From the NCBI RefSeq assembly GCF_008831285.2, contig NC_045151.1:3033544-3097543 (forward strand): a stretch of DNA of 64,000 nucleotides. The letters are read 5' to 3'. The stretch comes from Nymphaea colorata (lineage: Eukaryota > Streptophyta > Magnoliopsida > Nymphaeales > Nymphaeaceae). Made by a program: the position numbers and the translations under genes. The notes beneath the pieces were generated by a model. The model saw only the letters and a list, made by a program, of their open reading frames with translations, ran no database searches and was not told where the DNA came from. Shown here piece after piece: positions 1 to 10,215 of this stretch. Each line of letters starts with the position of its first letter. The first letter of the stretch is position 1.

Positions 1-176
1 GGATTCGGACGGTTTGCTTGCACCCGTGTTGGACTTGATTGGAGCGCCCCCATCAAATAGCTCCAAATCCATATTTGCCAACCTCTTGTGGTTTGGATAG
101 GAAGTTTGGATTAGTTTTGGACCAGATCAACTCAAGGAACCGCCCAACATGACGCACCAAAAGCATTTGTGGAAAG

Positions 177-364
177 CAGGGGCAGAGTCAGGGTAGGGTC
201 CACACAGGCCCTGGCCCCTTATCAAAAAAAAAAAAACTACATGTAAATTTTAAAAATTTTCACTTGCCCTATATAAAAGTTTTTGAATAATGATATTTGA
301 GTACATGTCAAAATCTAAAAAATTTCATTTAGCCCCTCATAAAAAATTTTTGGTTCTGCCCTTG
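177..364. mobile_element. hAT-like MITE with 8-bp target duplication
   Basis: Non-coding 188-bp AT-rich element. It begins CAGGGGCAGAGTCAGG and ends in GGTTCTGCCCTTG, an imperfect inverted terminus. The perfect 8-bp direct repeat GTGGAAAG flanks it at 169-176 and 365-372. A CAGGG-type terminus and 8-bp target duplication are typical of hAT elements. Related copies lie near 33.9, 44.5, 46.5, 57.8 and 58.8 kb. No transposase is encoded, so it would depend on another element. Confidence 0.7.
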
Positions 365-372
365 GTGGAAAG

Positions 373-1055
373 GGTAAATTGAAAAGATCCACATCCTTAC
401 ATGTTGGACCATGGAATGATAAGTCCTTTTAGCTTTTGATCGGGTACAGAAGAAATGCTTCTATAAAGAGGATTTTTGAAAATGATTTAGGATCTTGTCT
501 CTTAACTTCTTTTCAAATATCTCATAGCATTATATTAGTGTTCACATCCTGGATATGTGCTATGCATGTTCATTGCCATTTGCAAGAGTTATGGATAAAG
601 AGAATCAAAAGCTTGCTATATGTATAGGGAGAGAGAAAATTGGTAAATAGGAGACCCTTAGGTGGAAGATCCATAAGGAATATCTTGTCAATTAATCTTT
701 TCAATGTGAATGACAGAGAAACTCAGAGAGACGAAATATTTTAGTCTTATAACATTAATTGACAACTTTTTTCTTTGATTTCTCTCAACCATTTATCATA
801 GAAAAATTAATGCTTAAAATGATTCACGTTTAAGACCTTATCAATGGACAATAACAATTAGTTTGTTAATGTGTTGCCTCTACAATTTGAATGAATCTCC
901 TTATATCCATTGGCCGCCTTTAATGACATTGTTCAATTAACCTTTTAAGAAATGAAGATATTACAAACTGTTTCAATATATGATGATTCATGCACAAATA
1001 GAGTATACATACAATCTAGGTTTTGCCTTGAGTTGCTGGATTAAGAATGTGACAT
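373..1055. other. AT-rich intergenic DNA, no gene seen
   Basis: No ORF with recognisable protein content and no clear repeat boundary. A 63-codon open frame at 436-627 shows no family resemblance and is taken as chance. Confidence 0.5.
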
Positions 1056-3700
1056 GAAGTATTTTGTCGGGAACCAGGACCTTAGAGCTAGTGAAACCGC
1101 TGCCCTAAGCCGATCCCTATCCCAAGACCTCTCGGGGTAGCCTAAGACCGAAGCTAGACTAAAAAAAAACCTATTACACGACGACCCTGCCGGACAGATG
1201 ACCCCGGCTTGACTCTTCCCTAGGACACTGATACAGGTATGGTGATCCTAAACCCGGTTTAACCTACTACAAGAACTAAGGGGGTAGGATAAAACGATTG
1301 TGAGGGACACAAAATCTGCTCACAACCCACTAGACAATACAATAAATAGGCTTACAAAAATAAAAACTACCGACCTCTGAGTGTCGGCCATGACGACGGA
1401 TGGATGGTGAAGGGGTGCGGAAGCGATTGAAGATGACGGCGCATGCTGCGTGGAAGATGGGGTGGAGCTCGGCCCGCCTGGCCGAGAGAGACGTTGGCAC
1501 CACTGGGGTATTCGGCCTGCCTGGCCGAAGGTGTCGGTGTTGCCGCAAGGGACTTGGCCCGCCTGGTCGACGATGTTGCTGCTGCCGTGAGGGCTCGGCC
1601 CACCAGGCTGACGCCTGGTCGAGGATTGCCGCAGGGAGCCCAGCCTGCCTGGCCGAGAGATATGGGGCTGGTGGATGGATGGAAGGCGCTTACGGGGAGA
1701 GCACCAATGATCACGAACTGCCTTGGAACAAATACCTAGCTACGGGATCCCAAGGCGGAATACCAAGCTCGGGACAAAGGAATTGAGCTCGGGAGACAGG
1801 TAGTGCTAGGGTGGAAGGTGTTTCCTGGCCTTTTTATTCTGGATTAGCTCTTGGAAGAGCAAGTCCGAATAGGCTAGGAGGGCTAAGGCACTCCCGGCTA
1901 AGGGCTAGCTAGAGTGGGTGAGGTTGGTCGAGTAGGTTAGTCTAGGAGACTCGGGCTAGGTCTAGGTCAAAGGATAGGGTTAAGGTTAGATTAGGAGTAA
2001 TGCCTAGTGAATGCTAAGGTGAAATTACGATGGTATTGATGAGAGAGGTTAAGACTCGGTTGGAAATAGGTATGGGTTAATGACCAGGGTAAGTTACGAT
2101 GAGATGAGAGGTTCACGAGAGAGAGTTGAGGTTAATGGCGAGTTCCCAAGAGAATGAAGGGTTCACGAGGAAAAGTTAAGGCTCAAGGATTGACTACTAC
2201 AAGTAGTTAAGAGGGTTTAATGACTGAGGAGAGATTACGAAGATGAAAGAAGATGATTTTGAGGGAAAGGGGAGGTTAGCGAGGTGAGTAAATATCCTTA
2301 CCTTGAATGCGGGTGGAGGACGATGTGAGAGGGTTGACTCCTCTTGAATGCGCCTAGGAGTCACGAAGGGCTTGGGCCTTAGGATGCTACCACGTGGCGG
2401 AGTGAAGGACGAGGAATAAAGGCTTGATCCTTTAATATCTCGGGACTTCATGCGGGGTACTCCAAGGGTCATGCCGGAGTTATTACTCTTTGGTCCATGC
2501 GAGTTGGCTTCTAGACTCACACAAAAGTCTCTTTTGCCCCTTTTTTACTTTGATACCCTATTGATGATGAAGTTAGTGTTAAGGGCAGTTTCGGGATTTG
2601 GCAAAGGATCCCAAAAAGTCGCCGGAAAGAGTGCAGCGGCAGGAATTCCAATCACTACTAGAGCGATTCCGGTCACGCTCACAAGTCAGCTGTCCTTGTT
2701 CAGACTTGGCTACGAATTGGCCTGTTGCTCAACTTGTTCCCGAACGATCTTGGCCAACCTTATCTCGGTTGTCTCCTTAATCGGTGTCTTTAGTGATTTC
2801 AATATGATGGCACCGTCGCTCAGTGCATGGCTCTGCCGAGGACCTGTTGCAACCGCTACTAGCCATCTACCGGCAGCGATCACTCCTTACTCTCGATTTT
2901 ACTTCGTATGCGAACTGGCTAGCTACTGCTCAGCCGATCATTCTAGTAACCCACTCCGTAGCACGTACAGGGGTAGGGCTACCTTCTAAGGCGCATTACA
3001 CAACTTGCCAAGACCTTGCTCCGGCCTACCTTTCAAACCGCTTTCCTCTCGATGTGCCCGAGGAGAGAACATCCTACTAGAGCAGACTTTCGTTTGGCCT
3101 ATCTACGGCTGGAAAGGGATTGGAACCGCAGAGAGAATACGGTACCAACCTTACTTTTCGCCGTCGGATTTGTCAATGCTTTCGGTACTAACCAACCATG
3201 TGCAGCAGTAGGTCTTCTCTCAAGTCTTCTAATAACTTCTACCAGCCTCAAGCCACCTTCCGTGATTGAGGATGGCTGCACCGTGAAGAAGTATGATTTG
3301 TTGGGAAAACACGCATAGGTTGAGCTCGATAAGAGAAGTTTTCTAGTAGCCTCTGTACACAATCTCACGCCTTTCGATCAGCAGCCAAAACCACAGGCTG
3401 TTACTTCTTACACCAATTCTCAGGGGGGGATAAGAATTCTGGCAGCCTTGCCGGTTGAGGACGAGTTGAAAGAAAATTGGCCACTGCTGAATGAGGACGA
3501 GTTGCTAAGAAATTCAGTCACCGCTGGTTTAGGACGAGAAGAAGAAGACATTTACCATGCGGGGAGAGAGTCTCACAGACTACCCATAATCTCTTTCTTA
3601 ATTCTTCATTCCAAAAGCATCTCAAAACATGATGCCGAAAATGGCTTACAAGAGTTTAAATAAAAATAGGAAACCGGTTCTACTAATGAACCGAGACGCA
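1056..3700. other. GC-rich degenerate block, probably transposon-derived
   Basis: Base composition changes sharply at about 1056, where the sequence starts TGTCGGGAACCAGG, an LTR-like 5' TG. 1460-1680 is GC-rich with imperfect repeats; 1860-2240 is low-complexity GA/GT-rich sequence; 2440-3320 has several overlapping short open frames in different phases (to 179 codons), the pattern of a decayed coding region. I could not assign the frames to gag, pol or any plant family. Transposon origin is inferred from composition and the neighbouring LTR complex. Confidence 0.4.
1462..1662. repeat. GC-rich imperfect minisatellite
   Basis: About five imperfect copies of a roughly 17-20 bp unit resembling CGGCCCGCCTGGCCGAG recur at irregular 35-60 bp spacing. 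Each unit is partly self-complementary (CTCGGCC / GGCCGAG). Open frames on both strands here come from GC bias and are not considered genes. Confidence 0.5.
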
Positions 3701-3911
3701 ATTAAGACACTTAACAAAAAACCGAGACGGGTTGACTAAAGATCTCGGATCCTATTCTAACCTACCTAGACTTGATCCTAACTACCCCAAATGGACTAGG
3801 AGTTGGACTCGGCCTGAGCTTGGGTTCCACTGGCTCAACTAAGTCAGGTCTTCAACTGTTCATCCTTCATCTCCTGATGCTACACTGAGTCCGCTGGTTG
3901 ACCTTGCTGGA

Positions 3912-4335
3912 TTGGTGTTAGCTTCTCCCAATCAGCCCTCCTTGGTCTGGCACTCCTCTTCCTTTGGGGTTGGGCTGGCGTCTCTCTTCCTTGGTTGGCG
4001 CCCTTCATTGGCCGCTCGCCCTATGGCAGCCTCTTCCTTTTCAATTCGGCCTTGCTCTCTCAAACCTCCCATCCAGCCTCGACCACTCTCTTTTCAATTC
4101 GGCCTTTGATTGGTGTTCACAATTGGGTGTGATCTCAATTCCTTCTGTTGCCAACCTTCTATGGCCACGGGTTGGGTCGCGGCCTTCTTTGGCCCTAGCT
4201 CTTCTTATTCGGGCATTGGCTTTCGTCCGGTCTTGACGTGGTCTAGGCCTTGGCTGTACTCTTTCGGCATTATCCCATCCAGCCTCGACCACTCTCTCGA
4301 CTGTTCTCGGCTTGGACTATGGTAGGCCTGTAACA
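3912..4335 (-). mobile_element. Truncated LTR, minus orientation
   Basis: Read on the minus strand from 4335 it starts TGTTACAGGCCTACC and is homologous, with divergence, to the first several hundred bases of the plus-strand LTRs that start at 4448 and 7529; shared blocks include GTGGTCGAGGCTGG and GAGGCTGCCATA. It is therefore a same-family LTR in opposite orientation, truncated at its distal end. Directly upstream on the minus strand is a polypurine tract, as expected of a 3' LTR. Part of it is repeated at 9650-9930. Confidence 0.6.
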
Positions 4336-4447
4336 ATCCACCCTCCTTACAATGTGCTTGACCCCAAACTTGTATGTTGTGTTTCTCGGAGTAGATCCGA
4401 ACCTCTACTTCTTCTTCCGTCGACCTCATGCTTCCATGGATTCGCCT
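4336..4447 (-). mobile_element. Fragment of LTR-element internal 3' end with polypurine tract
   Basis: The reverse complement of this stretch is homologous to 7440-7528, including GGGGTCAAGC and the polypurine tract AAGGAGGGTGGAT. In both places the tract abuts an LTR starting TGTT. This is the last piece of internal sequence belonging to the minus-strand element, stranded between two oppositely oriented LTRs. Confidence 0.6.
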
Positions 4448-6442
4448 GTTGTGAGCCAACTCTGAATCCAGCCAAGTGCCGTCGACGGAGTGGCCAAGGC
4501 TGGCTGGAGTTGCGACGAAGGAGCACAATGAGGGATTTAGCCACAATACAAAGAGGCTGAGGCCTGTGGCCGAGCAGGAAGAGCTCGAGCCAAAGGAGGC
4601 TGCAGCCCAACGTTTGGCCATAGAAGGTCGGCAACCTAAGGAGGAAGGCCCACACTAGGTCAATGTCATCCAAAGAGGTTCGGCAGAGCAAACCCAAACC
4701 AAGAGCAAGGAGGCTGCCATAAGACTCGCAGCTAAGGAAGGACGCTGCCCAAGGAAAAAAATCATGAGACTCGCCCGAGAAGATAGAAGGAGCCTATCAT
4801 GGAAATGCCACTCCAGTGAGGCTAGCCTAGGAGCAGCCAACTTGGTTAAGCCATGTCTGATGTCTCAATGCAGAACACCAATCTACCAACACAGGTGCGA
4901 TTAGGCAATGACACGCAGGCGTGATCTTAGGGCTGCCGTATGGAGTATAGCGTAGAGAGAACTTCGGAGAGATGGCAGTGAGATCGTTGGGGGATATTAA
5001 GACCAAGAAAACAAAGCACCAAGCATAACGCATGGTCAACTAGTCACTTAGGTGCAACAGTCAAAGATTGGGAACTACATTCGGCAAACACAAAGCAACC
5101 AAAACATCCAAGTCACTTCCGACGAAGTGTGCAGTCGAGCCAGTGGAACCCAGCCTTAGGTCGAGTCCAGCCTGAGTCCGTCTAGTAAGTATAGAATTGA
5201 TTCAGTCTAACGTCGAGTCCATTTTAGTGACTGTTTAGTAAGGCGCATCTAATATTAAGTGTCTCCAGTCTTTTCTATTTGTTTGAGTTATTTTACTCTT
5301 TCATTGTTGAGTCATTTAGAGTGCTTACGTCTCGAGTTAGGATTGATGTGAACCGGGACGCGCTAGTATATAAACATGTCCATGTTGTAACATTTCATCC
5401 TTTTTTTCATGTTAATCAAATATACTTTTGAGTAAGACATTGCCTCTCTCTCCTCCATCGGAGTGGTGTGACTCCCCACCATGTAGACGTGTAATCCCCA
5501 CCGAATAAGGCGTGTACGAAGCACTTGTAGGTTGTGGTTTTGCCCAAGTTAAGAAGAGGTGATCGATAGAGGTGGTAGCTACTGAAAAGCAGCTATTGAA
5601 GCCGTTAACCTACGTTTTTTTTCCCCGACGCATTTGCAAGTCCTTTCGACGTGTGACATTCTGACGACGTGAGAATCAGGTAGGTACCGAAAAACTCTCT
5701 CGGTTCCATCCCTATTGTTGTTCCTAAACATGGTGGAATCCGACTCTAGTAAGCTGGTTTTCTCTCCATGTACATCGGGAAGAAGGTCGGTTGGACAGAA
5801 AGGAGGATTTCTAGTCTTGGCGAGCATTGTAAACCGCAGCCTAGTAGGTTGCCCTCCCCCTGTATGATCCAGGGAGACTGTGACCGGAAAGGTCGACCAA
5901 GCATTCGCTAGCCGGTTTGTGTGTGGTGAATTCGAATGGAAGTTGTTAGCATTGCTGGTAGACGACCAGTAGCACTTGCCTCATACCCTTGGCGGAACCA
6001 AGCATTGAGCCACGGTGTTGTGGGAGCTCTTGTGTAAGTTGAGAGTGGCACCGAGGTGGAGAGGGGCTGCGAACATCCCAGCAGCCCAGAAATAGTCGTC
6101 CAGTCAAGCTAGTGACTTTGGGCCAAGACGCGTCCACATTGACTCACAGATGGCGACCCAAGAAGCACGGCCAGAAAACACGCCGCTGCTACTTTTCCGG
6201 CGGCATTCCAACTGCCGCTCGTTGACTACCCGATCGACCTTAACGAGGAGGTTGCTTCATCTTCCGAGCAACATTAAGTTCGTTGAGGAGTACCAGAGTG
6301 CAATAACTCATCACGCCTCTTCCCTAAGCACCCAACGGTGAAGTCCTCCATCTCCACCCTTCATCACGCCACGTGTCAACATCCTAGGGCCCACGCCCAT
6401 CATGCTCCCCAGGCACCATCAAGCTTTCATCTCCAACCGCTC
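4448..6442 (+). mobile_element. 5' LTR of a non-autonomous LTR retrotransposon
   Basis: Direct repeat with 7529-9649, colinear over about 2 kb. It starts TGTTGTGAGCC against TGTTGCGAACC in the other copy. Homology ends near 6442, though the true LTR end could lie up to about 50 bp further. It carries a TATA box at 5367-5374 followed by pyrimidine-rich sequence, suggesting an LTR promoter. Differences from the 3' copy include several short indels and a ~90-bp segment missing at about 5650, so the two LTRs are well diverged and the insertion is old. Confidence 0.6.
5367..5374 (+). promoter_or_regulatory. LTR TATA box
   Basis: TATATAAA in the middle of the LTR, conserved at the equivalent place in the second LTR (8528-8535). 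This is the likely U3/R boundary promoter; activity cannot be judged from sequence. Confidence 0.45.
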
Positions 6443-6587
6443 ATCTTGCCACGTGTCACCATCGTGGAGCCCAAGCCCTTTGAGTCCCAATGGCACTTTT
6501 AAGGTAAGTCTTAACTCGCCTTAACTTGACATTTCCTCTCTTTCATAATCCCCTTCTTTCCCTCTCGAATTTTTACCCGAGCCATTA

Positions 6588-7577
6588 ATGCTCTCCTCCT
6601 CATTCGGGCCCTACCATAACTCCCTTACCGAGTCTCTAACCATCCCTACAGGGGCAAGCATTAGGAGAGATCGGCATAAAGAAGAGCTCAAATTTAGAGG
6701 ATGGGTTACTCCCAAGCAGGATGCCAGCCGAAGGGCAAAGTCCACCCAGGTTGTTCTCAACACACCCTGGGTGGTAATAAAACCCAATCCCCTGAAAGAA
6801 ATATTTTCAGCATGCTATCAGCAGACCACAAATCCGGACTCTTTACAAGAGGCCAAACGGGGTAGAAACTCGTCAAAAGGCACGACAAGTAAGAACCTAC
6901 CAACGGACGAAGAAGAAAAAAAGCGATCAGTGCTTGACTTCATAGCGCCCCTAGCAAAGCCTAAGGAGGGTGGTGCTACATCAATTGGAGGAATAACTAA
7001 GACTTCGGTCATGATCCCAGGTAGGGTGCTCCGCACCCCTTCTTCACTAGGACCGAGTAAGAGAAACCCCACACCATTGAGGGTGCTCGGTCATGGGCAG
7101 AGAGCATTAGCCCAAGGATTGGACCGGCTCATGCAACGAAGGTGCACCGTTGAAACATGGGCTCGTATAGTGATGGCACCCAACAAAAGGAAGGAGCAAC
7201 AAGTGGCAGAGGACCATGCTAACCCCAAACAACAAGAAGGATATTTGGGGTCATTGTTAGGAAAAATCCTTCGAGACTACGGACCCAAGTCGAGAGAGGA
7301 ACCAATGGAGTTCCTAATGACTAGGACAGTTAAGAAAATAACACAAGTCTACTTCCGAGGGCCTAGGAAGGTGTTTCTCCAAGGCAAGATTTCTGTCGAA
7401 CTCTTACCAAGAGACATCGAGCTCAACTGGGATGAAGAAGGTCCGTTGGAAGGGGAAGAGGAGCTTCAGTCTTACCTCTGGGAAAATATAACAAGTGCTT
7501 GGGGTCAAGCTCTGTGTAAGGAGGGTGGATTGTTGCGAACCAACTTTGAACCCAGCCAAGTGCCATCGATGGAGTGA
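6588..7577 (+). CDS. 329-codon ORF of the LTR element, unrecognised protein
   Basis: Single open frame filling nearly the whole internal region between the two direct LTRs and running about 50 bp into the 3' LTR. The product is basic and hydrophilic, rich in Lys, Arg, Glu and Gln. I see no zinc knuckle, protease, reverse transcriptase, RNase H or integrase motif, no signal peptide and no membrane segment. Position suggests a gag-like or relic internal protein of a non-autonomous element. The ATG at 6588 is the first in the frame. Sister frames on the minus strand are shadows. It could equally be a chance-open remnant, but 329 uninterrupted codons in otherwise decayed DNA is notable. Confidence 0.4.
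   Translation: MLSSSFGPYHNSLTESLTIPTGASIRRDRHKEELKFRGWVTPKQDASRRAKSTQVVLNTPWVVIKPNPLKEIFSACYQQTTNPDSLQEAKRGRNSSKGTTSKNLPTDEEEKKRSVLDFIAPLAKPKEGGATSIGGITKTSVMIPGRVLRTPSSLGPSKRNPTPLRVLGHGQRALAQGLDRLMQRRCTVETWARIVMAPNKRKEQQVAEDHANPKQQEGYLGSLLGKILRDYGPKSREEPMEFLMTRTVKKITQVYFRGPRKVFLQGKISVELLPRDIELNWDEEGPLEGEEELQSYLWENITSAWGQALCKEGGLLRTNFEPSQVPSME
7516..7528 (+). other. Polypurine tract before the 3' LTR
   Basis: AAGGAGGGTGGAT lies directly before the LTR start TGTTGCGAACC at about 7529. In LTR retrotransposons this tract primes plus-strand synthesis. Its inverted counterpart sits at 4332-4345. Confidence 0.6.
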
Positions 7578-9649
7578 CCAAGGTTGGTTGGAGTTGCGGC
7601 GAAGGAGCACAATGAGGGATCTAGCCACAACACAAAAAGGTTGAGGCCTGGGGCCAAGGAGGCAGAGCTCGAGCCAAAGGAGGCTCCAGCCCAACGTGCG
7701 GCTATAGAAGGCCGGCAGCCTAAGGAGGATGGCCCACACTAGGCCAATGTCATCCAAAAAGGTTCAGCAGAGCAAACCCGAACCAAGAGCAATGAGGCTA
7801 CCATAAGACTCGTAGCCAATGAATAACGCTGCCCAAGGAAAAGAATCCTCAGCCTTGCCCGAGAAGATAGAAGAAGATTGTCATGGAAAGGCCACTCCAG
7901 TGAGGCTAGCTTAGGAGCTGCCAACTTGGTTAAGCCATGTTCGATGTCCCAAGGCAGAACACCAATCTACCGTCACAGGCCCGATCGGGCAATGCCACCT
8001 AGGCATGACCTTAGGGCTGCCACCTAGAGTATAGCGCAGAGAGGAACCCGCCGAGAGATAGCAGTGAGATCGTTGGGGCATGTCCAGACCAAGGAAACAA
8101 AGCACCAAGCACAACGCATGGTCAGCTAGTCACTTAGGTGCAGTAGTCCAGCCATCGGAGAGCAAAGGCATAAGACGATATAGGAATGTTACTTGCAGTA
8201 GTAACAGGCAGTGGCGCAGCAGTCAAAGATTGAGAACTACATTCGGCAAATACAAAGCAACCAAAACATCCAAGTCACCTCCGACGAAATGTGCAGCCAA
8301 ACCAGTGGAACTCAGCCTTACGTCGAGTCCAGCCCGAGTCCGTCTAGAAGAGTCTAGAATCGAGTCAGTCTAGAGTCCTTTTAGTCTGTTTTAGTGAATG
8401 TTTAGTAAGGCGCATCTAATATTAAGTGTCTCGAGTCATTTTTATTTGTTTGAGTCACTTTACTTTTTCATTGAGTCATTTTCAGTGCCTACTCGAGTTA
8501 AGATTGATGTGAACCGGGACACGTAGATATATAAACTCGTCCATGTTGTAACATTTCATCCTTTTTTCATTTTAATCAAATATACTTTTGAGTAAAGTGT
8601 TGTCTCTTTTCTCCACCCGAGGGGTGTGACTCCCCGCCGTGTAGACGTGTAATCCCCGTCGAGTAAGGCGTGTACGAAGCACTTGTAGGCCATGGTTCTG
8701 TCCAAGTGAAGAAGAAGTGATCGACGAAAGTGGTAGCTACCGGAAAGCTGCCATTGAAGTCGACAACCTACGTTTTCTTTTCCCGACGCATTTGCAAGTC
8801 CTTTGCGGTGCAACCCTCCTTGAAAACGAAGGGAGGTTAGAGGCCGGTCGTGACTCGGGAGGACGTGGAGAAGAGTGGGTCGTGGGTCTGCCCATCTAGT
8901 ATCTGCATGTGACATTTCGGCGGCGTGAGAATCAGGTTGGTACCGAAAAACTCTCCCTGTTTCATCCCTCTCGTTGTTTCTAGACACAGTTGAATCCGAC
9001 CCTAGTAGGCTGGTTTTCTCTCCAGGCACATCGGGAAGAAGGTCGGTTGGACAGGAAAGAGGATTTCTAGTCTTGGCGGGCATTGTAAAGCATGGCCCTA
9101 GTAGGTTGCTCTCCCCCTGTATGATCCAGGGAGACTGTGACTGGAAAGGTCGGCCAAGCATTCGTTAGCCGGTTCGTGTGTGGTGAATCCGAGTGGAAGT
9201 TGTGAGCGCTACCGGTAGACGGCCAGTAGCACTTGCATCGGACCCTTGGTGTAGCCAAGCATTGAGCCACGGTGCCGTGGGAGCTCTCCTACAAGTTGAG
9301 AGTGGCACCGAAGTGGAGAGGGGCTGCGAACATCCCAGCAGCTTAGCAAACTTTGGGCCAAGTCGCGTCCACATCGACTCACGGAAAACATGCCGCGGAT
9401 ACTTTTTTGGTGGCATTCCAACCGCCGCTCGTTGGCTGCCGATCGACCTTGACGAGGAGGTCGCTTCGTCTTCCGGGCAACATTAAGCTCGTTGAAGAGT
9501 CTCGGAGTGCAATAACTCCTCGCGCCTCTTCCCTAAGGACCCAACGGTCAAGTCATCCATCTCCACCCTTCATCACGCCACATGTCAACATCCTAGGGCC
9601 CATGCCCTTCAAACTCTCAAGGCGCCATCAAGCCTTCATCTCCAACCGC
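7529..9649 (+). mobile_element. 3' LTR of the non-autonomous element
   Basis: Homologous to 4448-6442 in the same orientation. Shared landmarks include the TATA box at 8528-8535, a block near 8640 with the paired phrases for a GTGTGACTCCCC motif, and the terminal stretch with CCACCCTTCATCACGCCAC. It holds an extra ~90-bp segment at 8805-8905 absent from the 5' copy. It ends abruptly where minus-oriented LTR sequence begins at about 9650. Open frames here on either strand are non-coding shadows. Confidence 0.6.
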
Positions 9650-9930
9650 TCCCTATGGCAGCCTCTTACTCTTCAGTTTTGCCTTGCTCTGTTGAACCTC
9701 CCTTGGTGTTGGCAAACTGGTGTAATCTCTCTTCCTTCTGTTGCCGGCCTTCTATGGCCGCACGCTGGGTCGCGGCCTTCTTTGTCCCTAGCTCTTCTTG
9801 CTGGGGCACTGGCTTTTGCCCAGCATTGACGTGGTCTAGGCCCTGGCTGTGCTCTTTTAACGTTATCCCGTCCAGCCTCGACCACTCTATCGATTGTTCT
9901 TGGCTTGGGCTATGGTAGGTCCGTAACATA
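9650..9930 (-). mobile_element. Second truncated LTR, minus orientation
   Basis: On the minus strand it starts near 9929 with TGTTACGGACC and matches 4018-4335. It is truncated at the GAGGCTGCCATAGGG block. Together with 3912-4335 it brackets the direct-repeat element, giving the order reverse LTR, LTR, internal, LTR, reverse LTR. Confidence 0.55.
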
Positions 9931-10215
9931 TTCATTCAGTTGTACACTATATGCCACTGTCGGCATTCATCAAATTATAATTTAAACCCCTGCTGAAGGA
10001 ATTCCTTAGTTAAGTTGTTTTCCATTGTTCCTGTCTGTGTGTGTGAAGATTTAATACTCTTATAATTAGTAACGGAAGAAACTAAAACGCATGGCGGACT
10101 GAGGATGCTTGCCGTGTCATGTTTCTCTTGGCCTGCCCACGTCACTCCCAGCACTGCTACCGGTGTAACATAAAAGGCGACAAGCAGAAGGAACGCCACC
10201 ACAACGCCAAAAGGC

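Noticed and set aside
6818-7072. Minus-strand 84-codon frame inside the LTR element
   Set aside because: Lies opposite the longer plus-strand ORF and has no family features.
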